Source: Rhizorhabdus dicambivorans
GTDB taxonomy: Bacteria; Pseudomonadota; Alphaproteobacteria; Sphingomonadales; Sphingomonadaceae
Reading direction: 5' to 3'
Length of the DNA stretch: 64,000 bases
NCBI RefSeq assembly: GCF_002355275.1
Contig: NZ_CP023449.1
Location: forward strand, 1,962,001 to 2,026,000
The notes beneath the pieces are model-generated. The model did no database searches and was not told where the DNA came from. It worked only from the letters and a program-made list of their open reading frames with translations. Position 1 is the first letter of the stretch. Each line of letters begins with the position of its first letter. This document shows, piece by piece, positions 43,664-52,524 of the stretch. Made by a program: the position numbers and the translations under genes.

Positions 43664-44332
43664 ATGATGGAAAAATACGGTATTCTCCTTATCGACGATG
43701 AAGCGGCCTATCATGCCATGGTTTCCGCGCTGCTCGGAGGGCGTGGCGTGGAGGTGGCCGCCGTCGCCGATTCGGACGAAGCCCTGGCCGCGGTCATGCG
43801 GCAGCGATTCGCGCTTATCCTGCTCGACATCCAGCTTGGCGCCGACGATGGCCGTGAACTGGTGGGATCGTTGCGCCGGATGCGGCCGTGGCTCGCTGAT
43901 TGCCCGATCGTCGCCTTCACCACGATGCGGCCGGCGGCGGGCGAAAGCTACTTCATCGATCGCGGTTTCGACGGCTGGCTCCCAAAGCCGTTCAAGGCCG
44001 CCGATCTGATCGCGCTGGCCCGTCGCTGGCTGGGCGCCGACCGGGTCGGAGAGCTTTCCGAGGAAAGTCCCCTGGCGAAACTGCTAGGGGAGGAGGCGGC
44101 GGCCTCGATGATCGAGCGGCTCCACGTCCATCTGTCCGAGGCGGTGGCGGAGATCGATGGCGGCGCCGACCCCCGGCCGGTGGGACATAGGGTGGGGGGC
44201 CTCGCCGGCACGCTCGGCTTTCCCGCGCTCAGCGCCGCCTGGCTGTCGCTGCAGGACAACAGCGCGGCATGGCCCACGGTCCGGGCGCTGACGCTGGAGA
44301 CGCTGGGCGGGAATGGCGCGTCGCGTCGCTGA
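43664..44332 (+). CDS. Receiver-Hpt phosphotransfer protein
   Basis: 222 residues. A receiver domain at about 5-125 has DDEAA, Asp55 (LILLDIQLGADDG) and KPFKAAD. A small helical C-terminal domain contains VGHRVGGLAGTLGF, the Hpt pattern HxxGxxxxxG, with His175. Such a protein could carry phosphate between the hybrid kinase receivers and the LuxR regulator. It is divergent from that regulator across a 126-base gap and reads toward the DUF11 operon. The Hpt call rests on a short motif. Confidence 0.8.
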   Translation: MMEKYGILLIDDEAAYHAMVSALLGGRGVEVAAVADSDEALAAVMRQRFALILLDIQLGADDGRELVGSLRRMRPWLADCPIVAFTTMRPAAGESYFIDRGFDGWLPKPFKAADLIALARRWLGADRVGELSEESPLAKLLGEEAAASMIERLHVHLSEAVAEIDGGADPRPVGHRVGGLAGTLGFPALSAAWLSLQDNSAAWPTVRALTLETLGGNGASRR

Positions 44333-44503
44333 CCATTCCAGTGCCGCCGCCTCGAAGGCCCGGGGCGGCACGAAGAGGGCGGCCCCAATTCTCACGCACC
44401 CTCATACTTTGGTGGCGGTTATCTGCTCGACGCGACTTTTCTGACTGATCGTTAAACATTTCCGTGGCTTCGCTCGCCACCGGTCAAACCGGGGGCATGG
44501 AGA

Positions 44504-44755
44504 ATGGGTGTTTACACGATAAGCGGGCGGCGGATGTCGCCAGGCGCCCGCCAGGGCGATCGAGCGGCCCGTCAGGCCGCCGACCATCGGCTGCACGTCT
44601 ATCGTAGCGACAGCGGCGATCTTATGTGCCTTGCCCATGCCGGAACGCTATCCAGCGAAACCCGCGTGACCGCCTCCTTCTGCGGCGCCGATTCCGGTTG
44701 CCGCGGCCTGTGGCGTTGCCTGGAGGCCGGATCCTCGCCCGTTTCCAAGAACTGA
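44504..44755 (+). CDS. Small Cys-containing ORF, uncertain
   Basis: 83 codons with a GGAG sequence before ATG 44504. From codon 11 on, third positions are mostly G/C as in neighbouring genes, which supports coding; an internal ATG at 44534 is an alternative start. The protein has four Cys (LMCLAHAG, SFCGADSGCRGLWRC) and no recognised domain. An opposite-strand frame at 44402-44638 is equally long, so the call is weak. It lies in the ~580-base gap before the DUF11 operon; the remainder of that gap (44333-44503) shows nothing I can name. Confidence 0.35.
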   Translation: MGVYTISGRRMSPGARQGDRAARQAADHRLHVYRSDSGDLMCLAHAGTLSSETRVTASFCGADSGCRGLWRCLEAGSSPVSKN

Positions 44756-44761
44756 CAAATA

Positions 44762-44824
44762 TTAGACAAAAGTATCGCCAGCATCCCGATCTCAGTCATT
44801 TGTCTAACGATGATGTAAATTTAC
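44762..44824. promoter_or_regulatory. Operator-like palindromes upstream of the DUF11 operon
   Basis: A perfect inverted repeat TTAGACAAA (44762-44770) / TTTGTCTAA (44799-44807), with centres 37 bases apart, is followed by the 10-base palindrome GTAAATTTAC (44815-44824). The stretch 44755-44914 is the most AT-rich in the neighbourhood and must contain the operon promoter. The spacing of the arms fits binding by a dimer on the same DNA face, for example a LuxR-type regulator such as that at 42908. That link is inference. Confidence 0.5.
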
Positions 44825-44914
44825 GTAGTCGTCCGATCTTGGTGAACGATCCGGGAAATTAACCAGGTCCGATAAATATGGGCTAGGTATTTACATCCAT
44901 AATGGGGTGATTTT

Positions 44915-45877
44915 CTGTCGCTGTTTCGATTATTTTCTGATCGTCGTCCGTGGAAGCTTTCCGCGTTTTTCCTGCTATGGGGTGTGGCAGGTGCGCAGTC
45001 GGGCGCCTCAACGCCCGCCGGCACGATGATCAGCAACGTCGCACGGATCGATTATCGCCTCGATGGCGGCGTCTTCGCGCTGCCGTCGAACCGGGTCGAG
45101 TTCCGGATCGGCGAGATCATCGAATTCACCGTCGCGCCGGCCCCGGTCTGCAGCGTCGCGAACGCCGATGGCTACATCGCGGTGGCGTTCGACGTCACCA
45201 ATATCGGCAATGGCATGGAGGCTTTCGCGCCGGGGGCACCGCTGGCCGGGGGCGGCGCGGATTTCGCTTCCTCGGGCGTCTATTTCGATGGCAACGGCAA
45301 TGGCTGCTACGATGCCGGCATCGATCCCGCGATCGCGCCCGGCGGCAGGACGCCGCCGGTGGCGCCGGGCGGTTCGGTCCGTCTGTTCGTTGTCGGAAGC
45401 GGCCAGGGCAGCGGGCATGTCGTCCTGCCCATCACGTCGGGAACCGGCACCGGCGGGGCCGGCACCGCGATCGTCGGCGCCGGCGACGGCGGCAGCGATG
45501 CGGTGATCGGGCCTTCCGGCGGGGTGGTCGTCGATGTTGCGGCGCCGCTGCCCGGCTCGCTGGTCGCCAGCCTGGCCAAGACGCAGCGGGTCTCGGCGCC
45601 TGACGGCAGCGCCCAGCCGCGCCGCGGCGCGATCGTCACCTATGCGATCGAGGGTCGCTTCACCGGTTCGGGCGTTGCCAGCGCCGCCGTGATCGCCGAC
45701 GCCATCCCGACGGGCACCACCTATGTGCCCGGCAGCCTGTTCCTCGACGGCGCGCGCCTCAGTGACGCGGCGGGCGACGATGCCGGCCGCTTCGACGGCC
45801 ATCGCGTCGCGGTCTCGCTCGGTGATGTCGCCGCGCCCGCGATGCGCAGCATCAGTTTCCAGGTTCGGATCAATTGA
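44915..45877 (+). CDS. Secreted DUF11-like surface protein, first of five
   Basis: If translated from CTG 44915 the protein has 320 residues with a good signal peptide (SLFRLFSDRRPWK, then SAFFLLWGVAGA). GGTGA lies 4 bases before the CTG. The first ordinary start in frame is GTG 44984, which would remove the signal. The mature part starts with GTMISNVARIDYRLDGG, a pattern repeated in two later proteins of the operon. It ends with a DUF11/Ig-like domain (GAIVTYAIEGRFTGSGVASA, DAIPTGTTYVPGS). Function unknown; probably exported and associated with the large barrel at 47485. Confidence 0.75.
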   Translation: MSLFRLFSDRRPWKLSAFFLLWGVAGAQSGASTPAGTMISNVARIDYRLDGGVFALPSNRVEFRIGEIIEFTVAPAPVCSVANADGYIAVAFDVTNIGNGMEAFAPGAPLAGGGADFASSGVYFDGNGNGCYDAGIDPAIAPGGRTPPVAPGGSVRLFVVGSGQGSGHVVLPITSGTGTGGAGTAIVGAGDGGSDAVIGPSGGVVVDVAAPLPGSLVASLAKTQRVSAPDGSAQPRRGAIVTYAIEGRFTGSGVASAAVIADAIPTGTTYVPGSLFLDGARLSDAAGDDAGRFDGHRVAVSLGDVAAPAMRSISFQVRIN

Positions 45878-45897
45878 GCATGAGAAGGAGTAACGAC

Positions 45898-46362
45898 ATG
45901 AAGGCCAGGATACTCTTCCTCGCCGCCATCGCCGCGATGACCGGTGTACCGGCCCAGGCCGGCATCGCTCTGGAGACGAAGATATTCAGGACGGAGGCGA
46001 CGAAGCTCGCTTCCGGCGCCACCACGGAACGGCTCGTCCCCGCGCAACGCGCGGTTCCCGGCGATCCGATGGTCTATGTCCTCGCCTATCGCAATACGGG
46101 AACCCAGCCTGTCGCGGATATCATGCTCGACAGCCCGGTGCCGCCGTCGATGATCTATCGCGGTGCGGGGGCCGGTGCGGAACCGGAGGTGTCGATTGAC
46201 GGCAGCCGCTTCGGCCGGCTCGCCGATCTGAGCATCACCGGGCCCGGGGGCGTCCGCCGCCCGGCCCGCCTCTCCGATGTCGTCCATGTCCGCTGGCGCG
46301 TCGTCGCGCCGGTCCAGCCGGGGGCGGGGGGCGAGGTCTCGTTCCACGCCGCGCTGCGCTGA
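45898..46362 (+). CDS. Secreted DUF11-like single-domain protein
   Basis: 154 residues from ATG 45898 with a strong AGAAGGAG upstream. The signal peptide is KARILFLAAIAAMTGVPAQA. The mature part is a single Ig-like DUF11 domain (DPMVYVLAYRNTGTQPVADI, LDSPVPPSMIYRG, VRWRVVAPVQPG). Such domains mediate wall or surface assembly in other bacteria, but no function is known here. It lies 20 bases after the previous gene and 27 before the next. Confidence 0.8.
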   Translation: MKARILFLAAIAAMTGVPAQAGIALETKIFRTEATKLASGATTERLVPAQRAVPGDPMVYVLAYRNTGTQPVADIMLDSPVPPSMIYRGAGAGAEPEVSIDGSRFGRLADLSITGPGGVRRPARLSDVVHVRWRVVAPVQPGAGGEVSFHAALR

Positions 46363-46389
46363 TCCGCTTTCCGAAGGGAGTATTTTCCA

Positions 46390-47475
46390 ATGTTGCGTAA
46401 CATATCCTGTCGCGGCGCGCTGTCCGCCACCGCGCTGTCGCTGGTTCTTTCCAGCACCGCCCACGCGGCTTCCGGCACCACCGCCGGCACCAGCGTCACC
46501 AACACGGCAAGCGTCGCCTACACGATCGGCGGCGTCGCGCAGACCCCCGTCTCGTCGAACGCGGCCGCCTTCCTGGTGGACCGCAAGGTCAACGTCACGG
46601 TCGCCCAGGTCGGCGGCCAGGCCACGAATGTCACCGCGGGCGATACCAATGCGGTAATCGCCTTCACGGTCACCAACAACACCAACGCGGTGCAGGATTT
46701 CCGGCTGATCAAGGACCAGCAGAATTCGCTGGTGCTCACCCTGCTCGGCCACAGCGACAGCTTCGATGTCGACAATCTGCGGGTCTTCGTCGATTCCAAC
46801 GGCAACGGCACCTACGAAGCCGGCACCGACACCGCGACCTATATCGACGAACTGGCCGCCGACGCTTCGGTGACGGTGTTCCTCGTCGCCGACATACCCA
46901 CCAGCCTGCCGGCCAATCCCTTCGCGGGCGTCGGCCTGATCGCGGTTGCGGCGGCGGGCGGCTCGAACGGTTCGCTTGGCTCGGATCTCGTCGCAACCTT
47001 GCTGGGCGACACCGCCAATGCGATCGACAACGTCTTCGCGGACGCCAGCGGCACGCTGGATGCCACCCGTGACGGCCGTGCTTCGGCGGTGGGCGAATAT
47101 GCGGTGGGTACGGCGTCGATCGAGGTGACCAAGACGGCGGTGACGATCAGCGATCCCCTCAATCTCGGTCTGCTTCCCAAGGCGATCCCGGGGGCCGTGA
47201 TCGAATATTGCATCCAGGTGAAGAATGCAGGCACTGGCACTGCCACCAACATCGCCATCACCGATCCGATTCCGGCCAATTCGACCTTCCAGGCGGGCAG
47301 TATCCTTGTCGGCGGTACCACTCTGCTCGGCGTCTGCAACGCCGACGGCAGTTCGGTGACCGATGCCAACGACTCCGACACAGGCGAATATGACGGGACG
47401 AACGTGAAGGCGACCATCGCGTCGCTGGCGGCGGGGGCCACCCGCACCGCGCGTTTCCGGGTGACCGTCAACTGA
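46390..47475 (+). CDS. Secreted DUF11-domain protein
   Basis: 361 residues. The signal peptide is ALSATALSLVLSSTAHA. The N-terminal part has TSVTNTASVAYTIGGVAQ, the operon's shared motif, then a Ca-binding-like FVDSNGNGTYEAGTDTA. The C-terminal DUF11 domain (LLPKAIPGAVIEYCIQVKNA, ITDPIPANSTF) is closely similar to the whole protein at 52521. Asn/Thr-rich surface composition and lack of enzymatic motifs suggest a structural or adhesive role. Start ATG 46390. Confidence 0.82.
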   Translation: MLRNISCRGALSATALSLVLSSTAHAASGTTAGTSVTNTASVAYTIGGVAQTPVSSNAAAFLVDRKVNVTVAQVGGQATNVTAGDTNAVIAFTVTNNTNAVQDFRLIKDQQNSLVLTLLGHSDSFDVDNLRVFVDSNGNGTYEAGTDTATYIDELAADASVTVFLVADIPTSLPANPFAGVGLIAVAAAGGSNGSLGSDLVATLLGDTANAIDNVFADASGTLDATRDGRASAVGEYAVGTASIEVTKTAVTISDPLNLGLLPKAIPGAVIEYCIQVKNAGTGTATNIAITDPIPANSTFQAGSILVGGTTLLGVCNADGSSVTDANDSDTGEYDGTNVKATIASLAAGATRTARFRVTVN

Positions 47476-47484
47476 TCTGAATCC

Positions 47485-50400
47485 TTGTCAGGAATCAGCA
47501 CCTTGATCCCGACCGTGCGGCCGGGAACCGGCGGAGCCTTGCCCGGCAGGCTCCATCGTGCCGTGCCGCGCGCGATTCTGATCGGCCTCGCCGCCATGGT
47601 CTCGACCATGGCCGCCGGGGCCGGGACCATTTCCAACACCGCGACCCTCAGCTTCGGCACGGGCGGCGCCCGGCAGCAGGTGCAATCGAACACCGTTACG
47701 CTGGTACCGACCGGCGGGCTTCCGGCCTCGGTTCGTTTCATGCGGCTGCCCGCGGCCTTCGCCGGTAAACTGCCGGTCGCCGCCTGCGGCAACGGCCGGC
47801 TCACGCTGAACGGCGATGGGCTAAGCGAGCCCGGTGCGGGAGCCTATACCGACAGCGAAAGCTATGCCGCCAACGCGACGGTGCTGGTCGAACTGACCAA
47901 TCCCTCCGGTAATCTCGATCCGGGGGCGCTCGACCGGTCGAGAGTGGCGATCCGGTCGAGCCTTGGCGATGTCGAGCATCTCGCCCTGACCGAGACCGCG
48001 CCGGACAGCGGCGTCTTCACCGGCGCGATCGGGTCAAGGATGGCCGATGCGGTGCCGCAGGATTGCGAGCTTCAGACCTATGCCCGCGAAACCATCACCG
48101 TCGATTTCGATGGCGCCGGCGATACCACCAACAATGCCAGCGACACCGCACTGATCGATCCATATGGCTTCGTGTTCGACTCGTTGAGCGGCCGTCCGAT
48201 CGATGGTGCCACGGTTCGCCTGGTCGATGCCGACAGCGGCCAGCCCGCCCGCGTGTTCGGCGACGACGGTGTCAGCCCCTATCCCTCCACGGTGGTCAGC
48301 GGGCAGGCGGTCACCGATGGCGGTGGGGCGGTCTATGCGGCCGAGAGCGGCCGCTATCGTTTCCCGCTGGTGATGCCCGGCCGCTACCGTATCGTGGTCG
48401 AGCCGCCGCCCGGCTACAGCGCGCCTTCCCGCGTATCGCCCGATCAACTCGCCAGCCTGGAAGGGCCGGGGGGCGTCTTCATCGTCTCGGATGCGTCCTA
48501 TGCCCGGGGCTTCGCGCTGGTGGATCTGGATCCCCTTCAGGTGGATATTCCGGTCGATCCGAGCGGCGGGCCGCTGACCCTCGACAAGATCGCCTCGGTA
48601 CGTACTGCCTCGCCCGGCGATGCGGTCCAATACCGGCTGCGCCTCGCCAACCGTGACGGCTCGGAAGTCATTCCGGGCGTCACCATCACCGACCTGTTGC
48701 CCCCCGGGATGCGCTACCGAAAAGGCTCGACCCGTGGTGTAGCCGAGCCGGAGGTCGGCGCTGACGGCCGCAGCCTCACCTTCCGTCCCGGCGTGATGCG
48801 GCCCGGGGCATCGCTGGAGATACGCTACAGCGTCACGATCGTCCCGGGCGCGCCGGTGGGGGAGGCACTCAACCGCGCGATCGCGACCGACGCCGGCGGT
48901 GCGCGCAGTGCCGCCGGCAGCGCCGCCGTCCGGATCCGCCCGCTCCTGAACAGCGATGCGCTGACGATCGTGGGGCGAGTCAGCGAGGGCGGTTGCGGCG
49001 TCACCGGCGCGGCGCGCAAGGGCGTCGCGGATGTCCGGTTGCTGATGGAAGACGGAACCTATGTCGTCACCGACAGGGACGGGCTTTATCATTTCGAAGG
49101 CATCCGCAAGGGCCGCCATGTCGTCCAGCTCGACAGCCAGAGCCTGAAGGGCGGCTATCGGCCGATCGTCTGCGACGACGACAGCCGCGCTGCTGGCAGC
49201 GCGATCTCGCGCTTCGTGGAAGGGCAGGGCGGCACCCTGCAGCGGGTCGATTTCGCGCTGGTGCGGGCCGAGACGGCCGCGACCGCAGAGCAGGCGGCAC
49301 CCGTGGTCGCGGACGATGCCAGCGCCGCCGGCAACGGCATCGACTGGCTCGACTGGGCCGGGGAGGAACCGGGCGTCGACTGGCTGTTTCCGATGGCCGA
49401 TCACAATCCCCGCGCCCCGGTGCTGCGCGTGGTGATAAAGCATCTGCGGGGGCAGGCTATCGACCTCCGCCTGAACGGCGCGCCGGTCGATGCGCTTGCG
49501 CGCGATCAGGGCGACGGCAATGGCCGGGTGGTGATCGCCAAATGGACAGGCCTGCCGCTCAAGGAGGGCGACAATCTTCTGGAGGCGCGCGTCATCGATG
49601 CATCGGGACGGACAACCGCCACGCTGACCCGTACCGTGCACTACGCGAACAGCGCGGTCCGCGCCGAATATCTGCGCGAGCGTTCGAGCCTTGCGGCCGA
49701 TGGGATCGGCCGGCCCCTGATCGCCGTGCGGCTGCTCGACCGTGACGGCAGGCCGGTGCGCAAGGGCACGCCGGTCGCCTTCCAGATCGAAGCGCCGTAC
49801 ATGGCGGCCGTCGAGGCGGCGGCGCAGGAGCAGAAGCCGCTCGCCGGGCTTGGTCGGGGCGCGCCGACGGCGCGGGTCGGCGATGATGAAGGCGTGGCCC
49901 TGATCGCGCTGGAGCCGACCACGCAGGCGGGTGCGGCCCGTCTGGTGCTCAGCTTCGCGGACGGCGAGCGCACGCGGACGCAGGAAATCCGTCCCTGGCT
50001 GGAAGCGGCCGCGCGCGAATGGGTGGTGGTCGGCTTCGGCGCCGGCACGGTCGGGCATTCGATCCTGTCGGGCAAGGCGCGCAGGGCGGGCGCCCTGGGC
50101 AGAAGCGACAGCTTCGCCGATGGCCAGCTTGCCTTCTATGCCAAGGGCCGGATCCGGGGCAGCTGGCTGCTGACCATGGCCTATGACAGCGCGCGCAAGG
50201 CCGACCGCGACCGCGGCCTGCTCGGTACCATCGATCCCGATCGCTATTACACCGTCTATGGCGACGGCACGAGCCAGGGCCATGACGCGGCGACCAGCGG
50301 CAAGCTCTATCTGCGGCTCGAACGGCGGCAGTTCTACGCGCTCTACGGCGACTACCGCACCGACCTGAGCGAGGCGCAACTGACGCGCTTCAATCGCACG

Positions 50401-52524
50401 CTGAACGGCTTCAAGGGCGAGTTTCGCGGGCGCGTCATATCCTTCACCGGCTTCGCCGCGAACAGCGAGGAGCGGCATGTCCGGGACGAGATTCAGGGCA
50501 ATGGCCTGACCGGCCCCTATCGCCTGCGCGGCCGGCAGATCGTCCCGAACAGCGAACAGGTGCGGATCGAGACGCGCGACCGTTTCCGCTCCGACGTGAT
50601 CGTCGGCAGCCAGTATCTGACCCGTCACATCGACTATGACATCGATGGCGACAATGGCACGCTGATCTTCAAGGCGCCGGTGCTGTCGCGCGATCCGGAC
50701 GGCCATCCGAACTTCATCGTGGTCGATTACGAGCTGTACGGGACCGGCGCGAAGCGGCTGGTGGCGGGTGGCCGGGCGGCCGTCGCATTGCTGGGCGGCA
50801 AGGTCGAGGCCGGCGCCACCATGCTGCGCGACGAGACCAGCGGCACCGCGACGGTCGGCGGTGTCGACGTCCGGGCGAAGATCGCGGTGAACACCGAACT
50901 GCGGGTCGAGGCGGCGGCGGGCGGGGTGCGCGGCGGCAGCGGCAATCGCGCCTATGTCGCGGAGATCGAGCATCATGACGCGCGGATCGACCTCACCGCC
51001 TATGTCCGTCAGCAGGACCAGGATTATGGCGTCGGCCAGCAGAATGTCGTCGAGGCGGGCACCCGCAAAATCGGGGCGGACGGACGGATCAGGCTGAGCC
51101 GGCGCATCGCGATCAGTGCCGCCGCCTGGCACCAGCAGTCGCTGACCGGGCCGGCGCGGCGCGACGCTATCGACGCGCGCGCCGAGTGGCGCGGCGATGG
51201 CGCCAGCTTCCATGCCGGCGTGAAGATCGCCGACGATCGCGGGGTCGGCAATATCCCGGCGAAGTCGCGGCTGATCGCGCTCGGCGGGTCGAAGGAACTG
51301 TTCGGGGGCAGGCTGCTTGTGGCGGCCGAGAACCAGTTCGCGCTGGGCGGCGACAGGGCGAGCACGGACTTCCCTGTACGCCGCACGGTCGACGCCGGTT
51401 ATCGCCTGAGCGATGCGGTGCGGCTGATCGGCGGCTATGAGATGGCGAAGGGCGAGCGTGCGAGTGCGCAGGGCATCCGCGCCGGTTTCGACGTCACGCC
51501 CTGGGCGGGCGGCAAGCTCACCACCACCTTGAACCGGGAGAGCGTCGGCGAGAGCGGGCCGCGCGCCTTCGCGCAGTTCGGCATGGCCCAGTCGCTGCCG
51601 ATCGGCGCGCATTGGACGGTCGACGGCTCGCTCGACAGCAGCCGAACGGTGAAGGGGCGGATCGCGCCGGGGCAGATCGTCAACCCGCTGCATCCGGTCG
51701 CCTCGGGCGGATCGATCGGTCAGGACGGGCCGGCAAACGAGGATTACAGCGCGGTGAGCCTGGGAGTGGCGTGGCAGTCGGGCGGCTGGTCGTGGAACGG
51801 CCGCGCCGAGCATCGCCGGGGCGACGCGACCACGCGCTGGGGCGTGGCGAGCAACCTGCTGCGCCGGCTGGGCGGGGGGCGGACGATCGCATCGTCGCTG
51901 CGCTGGTACCGGATCGCGAACCGCGACGGCGCGGTGGCGGCGGCGCTGTCGGCGGACCTGGCGGTAGCGTGGCGGCCGATCGGCAGCCGCTGGTCGCTGC
52001 TCAACCGCACCGAGTTCCGCCACGAGCGCGGCGACGGGCGGGCCGGATCGGGCAATCTGCTCGGCGTGCCGACCGCGAACGGCGCCGATGCGCTGTCGAG
52101 CCGGATCATCAACAACCTCGCGATCAACTGGCGCGACGCGCCCGAGGGCGCCGAGGCGCGGTGGGAGGCGGCGCTCTATCATGGCGTCAAATATGTGAAG
52201 GGCCGGTTCGACGACGACCGCTTCGACGGGCTGATCGACGTGATCGGCTTCGACCTGCGCCGCGACCTCGGCCGGCGGTTCGACATCGGCATCTCCGGTA
52301 GCGTCCAGCACAGCTGGAAGGACAAGGCCGTCGCGTGGAGCGCGGGCCCCGCGGTCGGCGTCAGCCCGGCCGACAATATGTGGATCAGCCTGGGCTATAA
52401 TGTGAAGGGCTTCCACGACCGCGACTTCGAGGAGGGCCGCTATCTGCGCCAGGGACCCTATGTGACGCTGCGCCTGAAGTTCGACCAGCAATCGCTGGCC
52501 CGGCTGGGACGGAGGTTCGGATGA
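47485..52524 (+). CDS. Giant outer-membrane DUF11/SdrB-like beta-barrel protein
   Basis: 1679 residues as the longest frame. TTG 47485, TTG 47503 (AGGA upstream) and GTG 47515 are start candidates; the signal is RAILIGLAAMVSTMAAGA. The passenger half has the shared GTISNTATLSF motif, a DUF11 domain at about 366-480 and a SdrD-B/carboxypeptidase-regulatory-like repeat at about 505-550 (VTDRDGLYHFEGIRKGRHVV). From about 850 to the end it alternates like a beta-barrel (FYAKGRIRGSWLLTMAYDSA, RLERRQFYALYGDYRTDLSE). It looks like an outer-membrane anchor or assembly platform for the small DUF11 proteins around it. It overlaps the next gene by 4 bases. No enzymatic motif seen. Confidence 0.82.
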   Translation: MSGISTLIPTVRPGTGGALPGRLHRAVPRAILIGLAAMVSTMAAGAGTISNTATLSFGTGGARQQVQSNTVTLVPTGGLPASVRFMRLPAAFAGKLPVAACGNGRLTLNGDGLSEPGAGAYTDSESYAANATVLVELTNPSGNLDPGALDRSRVAIRSSLGDVEHLALTETAPDSGVFTGAIGSRMADAVPQDCELQTYARETITVDFDGAGDTTNNASDTALIDPYGFVFDSLSGRPIDGATVRLVDADSGQPARVFGDDGVSPYPSTVVSGQAVTDGGGAVYAAESGRYRFPLVMPGRYRIVVEPPPGYSAPSRVSPDQLASLEGPGGVFIVSDASYARGFALVDLDPLQVDIPVDPSGGPLTLDKIASVRTASPGDAVQYRLRLANRDGSEVIPGVTITDLLPPGMRYRKGSTRGVAEPEVGADGRSLTFRPGVMRPGASLEIRYSVTIVPGAPVGEALNRAIATDAGGARSAAGSAAVRIRPLLNSDALTIVGRVSEGGCGVTGAARKGVADVRLLMEDGTYVVTDRDGLYHFEGIRKGRHVVQLDSQSLKGGYRPIVCDDDSRAAGSAISRFVEGQGGTLQRVDFALVRAETAATAEQAAPVVADDASAAGNGIDWLDWAGEEPGVDWLFPMADHNPRAPVLRVVIKHLRGQAIDLRLNGAPVDALARDQGDGNGRVVIAKWTGLPLKEGDNLLEARVIDASGRTTATLTRTVHYANSAVRAEYLRERSSLAADGIGRPLIAVRLLDRDGRPVRKGTPVAFQIEAPYMAAVEAAAQEQKPLAGLGRGAPTARVGDDEGVALIALEPTTQAGAARLVLSFADGERTRTQEIRPWLEAAAREWVVVGFGAGTVGHSILSGKARRAGALGRSDSFADGQLAFYAKGRIRGSWLLTMAYDSARKADRDRGLLGTIDPDRYYTVYGDGTSQGHDAATSGKLYLRLERRQFYALYGDYRTDLSEAQLTRFNRTLNGFKGEFRGRVISFTGFAANSEERHVRDEIQGNGLTGPYRLRGRQIVPNSEQVRIETRDRFRSDVIVGSQYLTRHIDYDIDGDNGTLIFKAPVLSRDPDGHPNFIVVDYELYGTGAKRLVAGGRAAVALLGGKVEAGATMLRDETSGTATVGGVDVRAKIAVNTELRVEAAAGGVRGGSGNRAYVAEIEHHDARIDLTAYVRQQDQDYGVGQQNVVEAGTRKIGADGRIRLSRRIAISAAAWHQQSLTGPARRDAIDARAEWRGDGASFHAGVKIADDRGVGNIPAKSRLIALGGSKELFGGRLLVAAENQFALGGDRASTDFPVRRTVDAGYRLSDAVRLIGGYEMAKGERASAQGIRAGFDVTPWAGGKLTTTLNRESVGESGPRAFAQFGMAQSLPIGAHWTVDGSLDSSRTVKGRIAPGQIVNPLHPVASGGSIGQDGPANEDYSAVSLGVAWQSGGWSWNGRAEHRRGDATTRWGVASNLLRRLGGGRTIASSLRWYRIANRDGAVAAALSADLAVAWRPIGSRWSLLNRTEFRHERGDGRAGSGNLLGVPTANGADALSSRIINNLAINWRDAPEGAEARWEAALYHGVKYVKGRFDDDRFDGLIDVIGFDLRRDLGRRFDIGISGSVQHSWKDKAVAWSAGPAVGVSPADNMWISLGYNVKGFHDRDFEEGRYLRQGPYVTLRLKFDQQSLARLGRRFG

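Noticed and set aside
42908-43714. Longer 268-residue version of the LuxR regulator
   Set aside because: The extra N-terminus has no receiver homology and crosses into the divergent gene; GTG 43537 has a good ribosome site and gives normal family length.
48034-52491. 1485-codon open frame opposite the giant barrel gene
   Set aside because: Antisense shadow of a GC-rich gene: the composition is Arg/Asp/Gln/His-rich, with no motif, signal or ribosome site.
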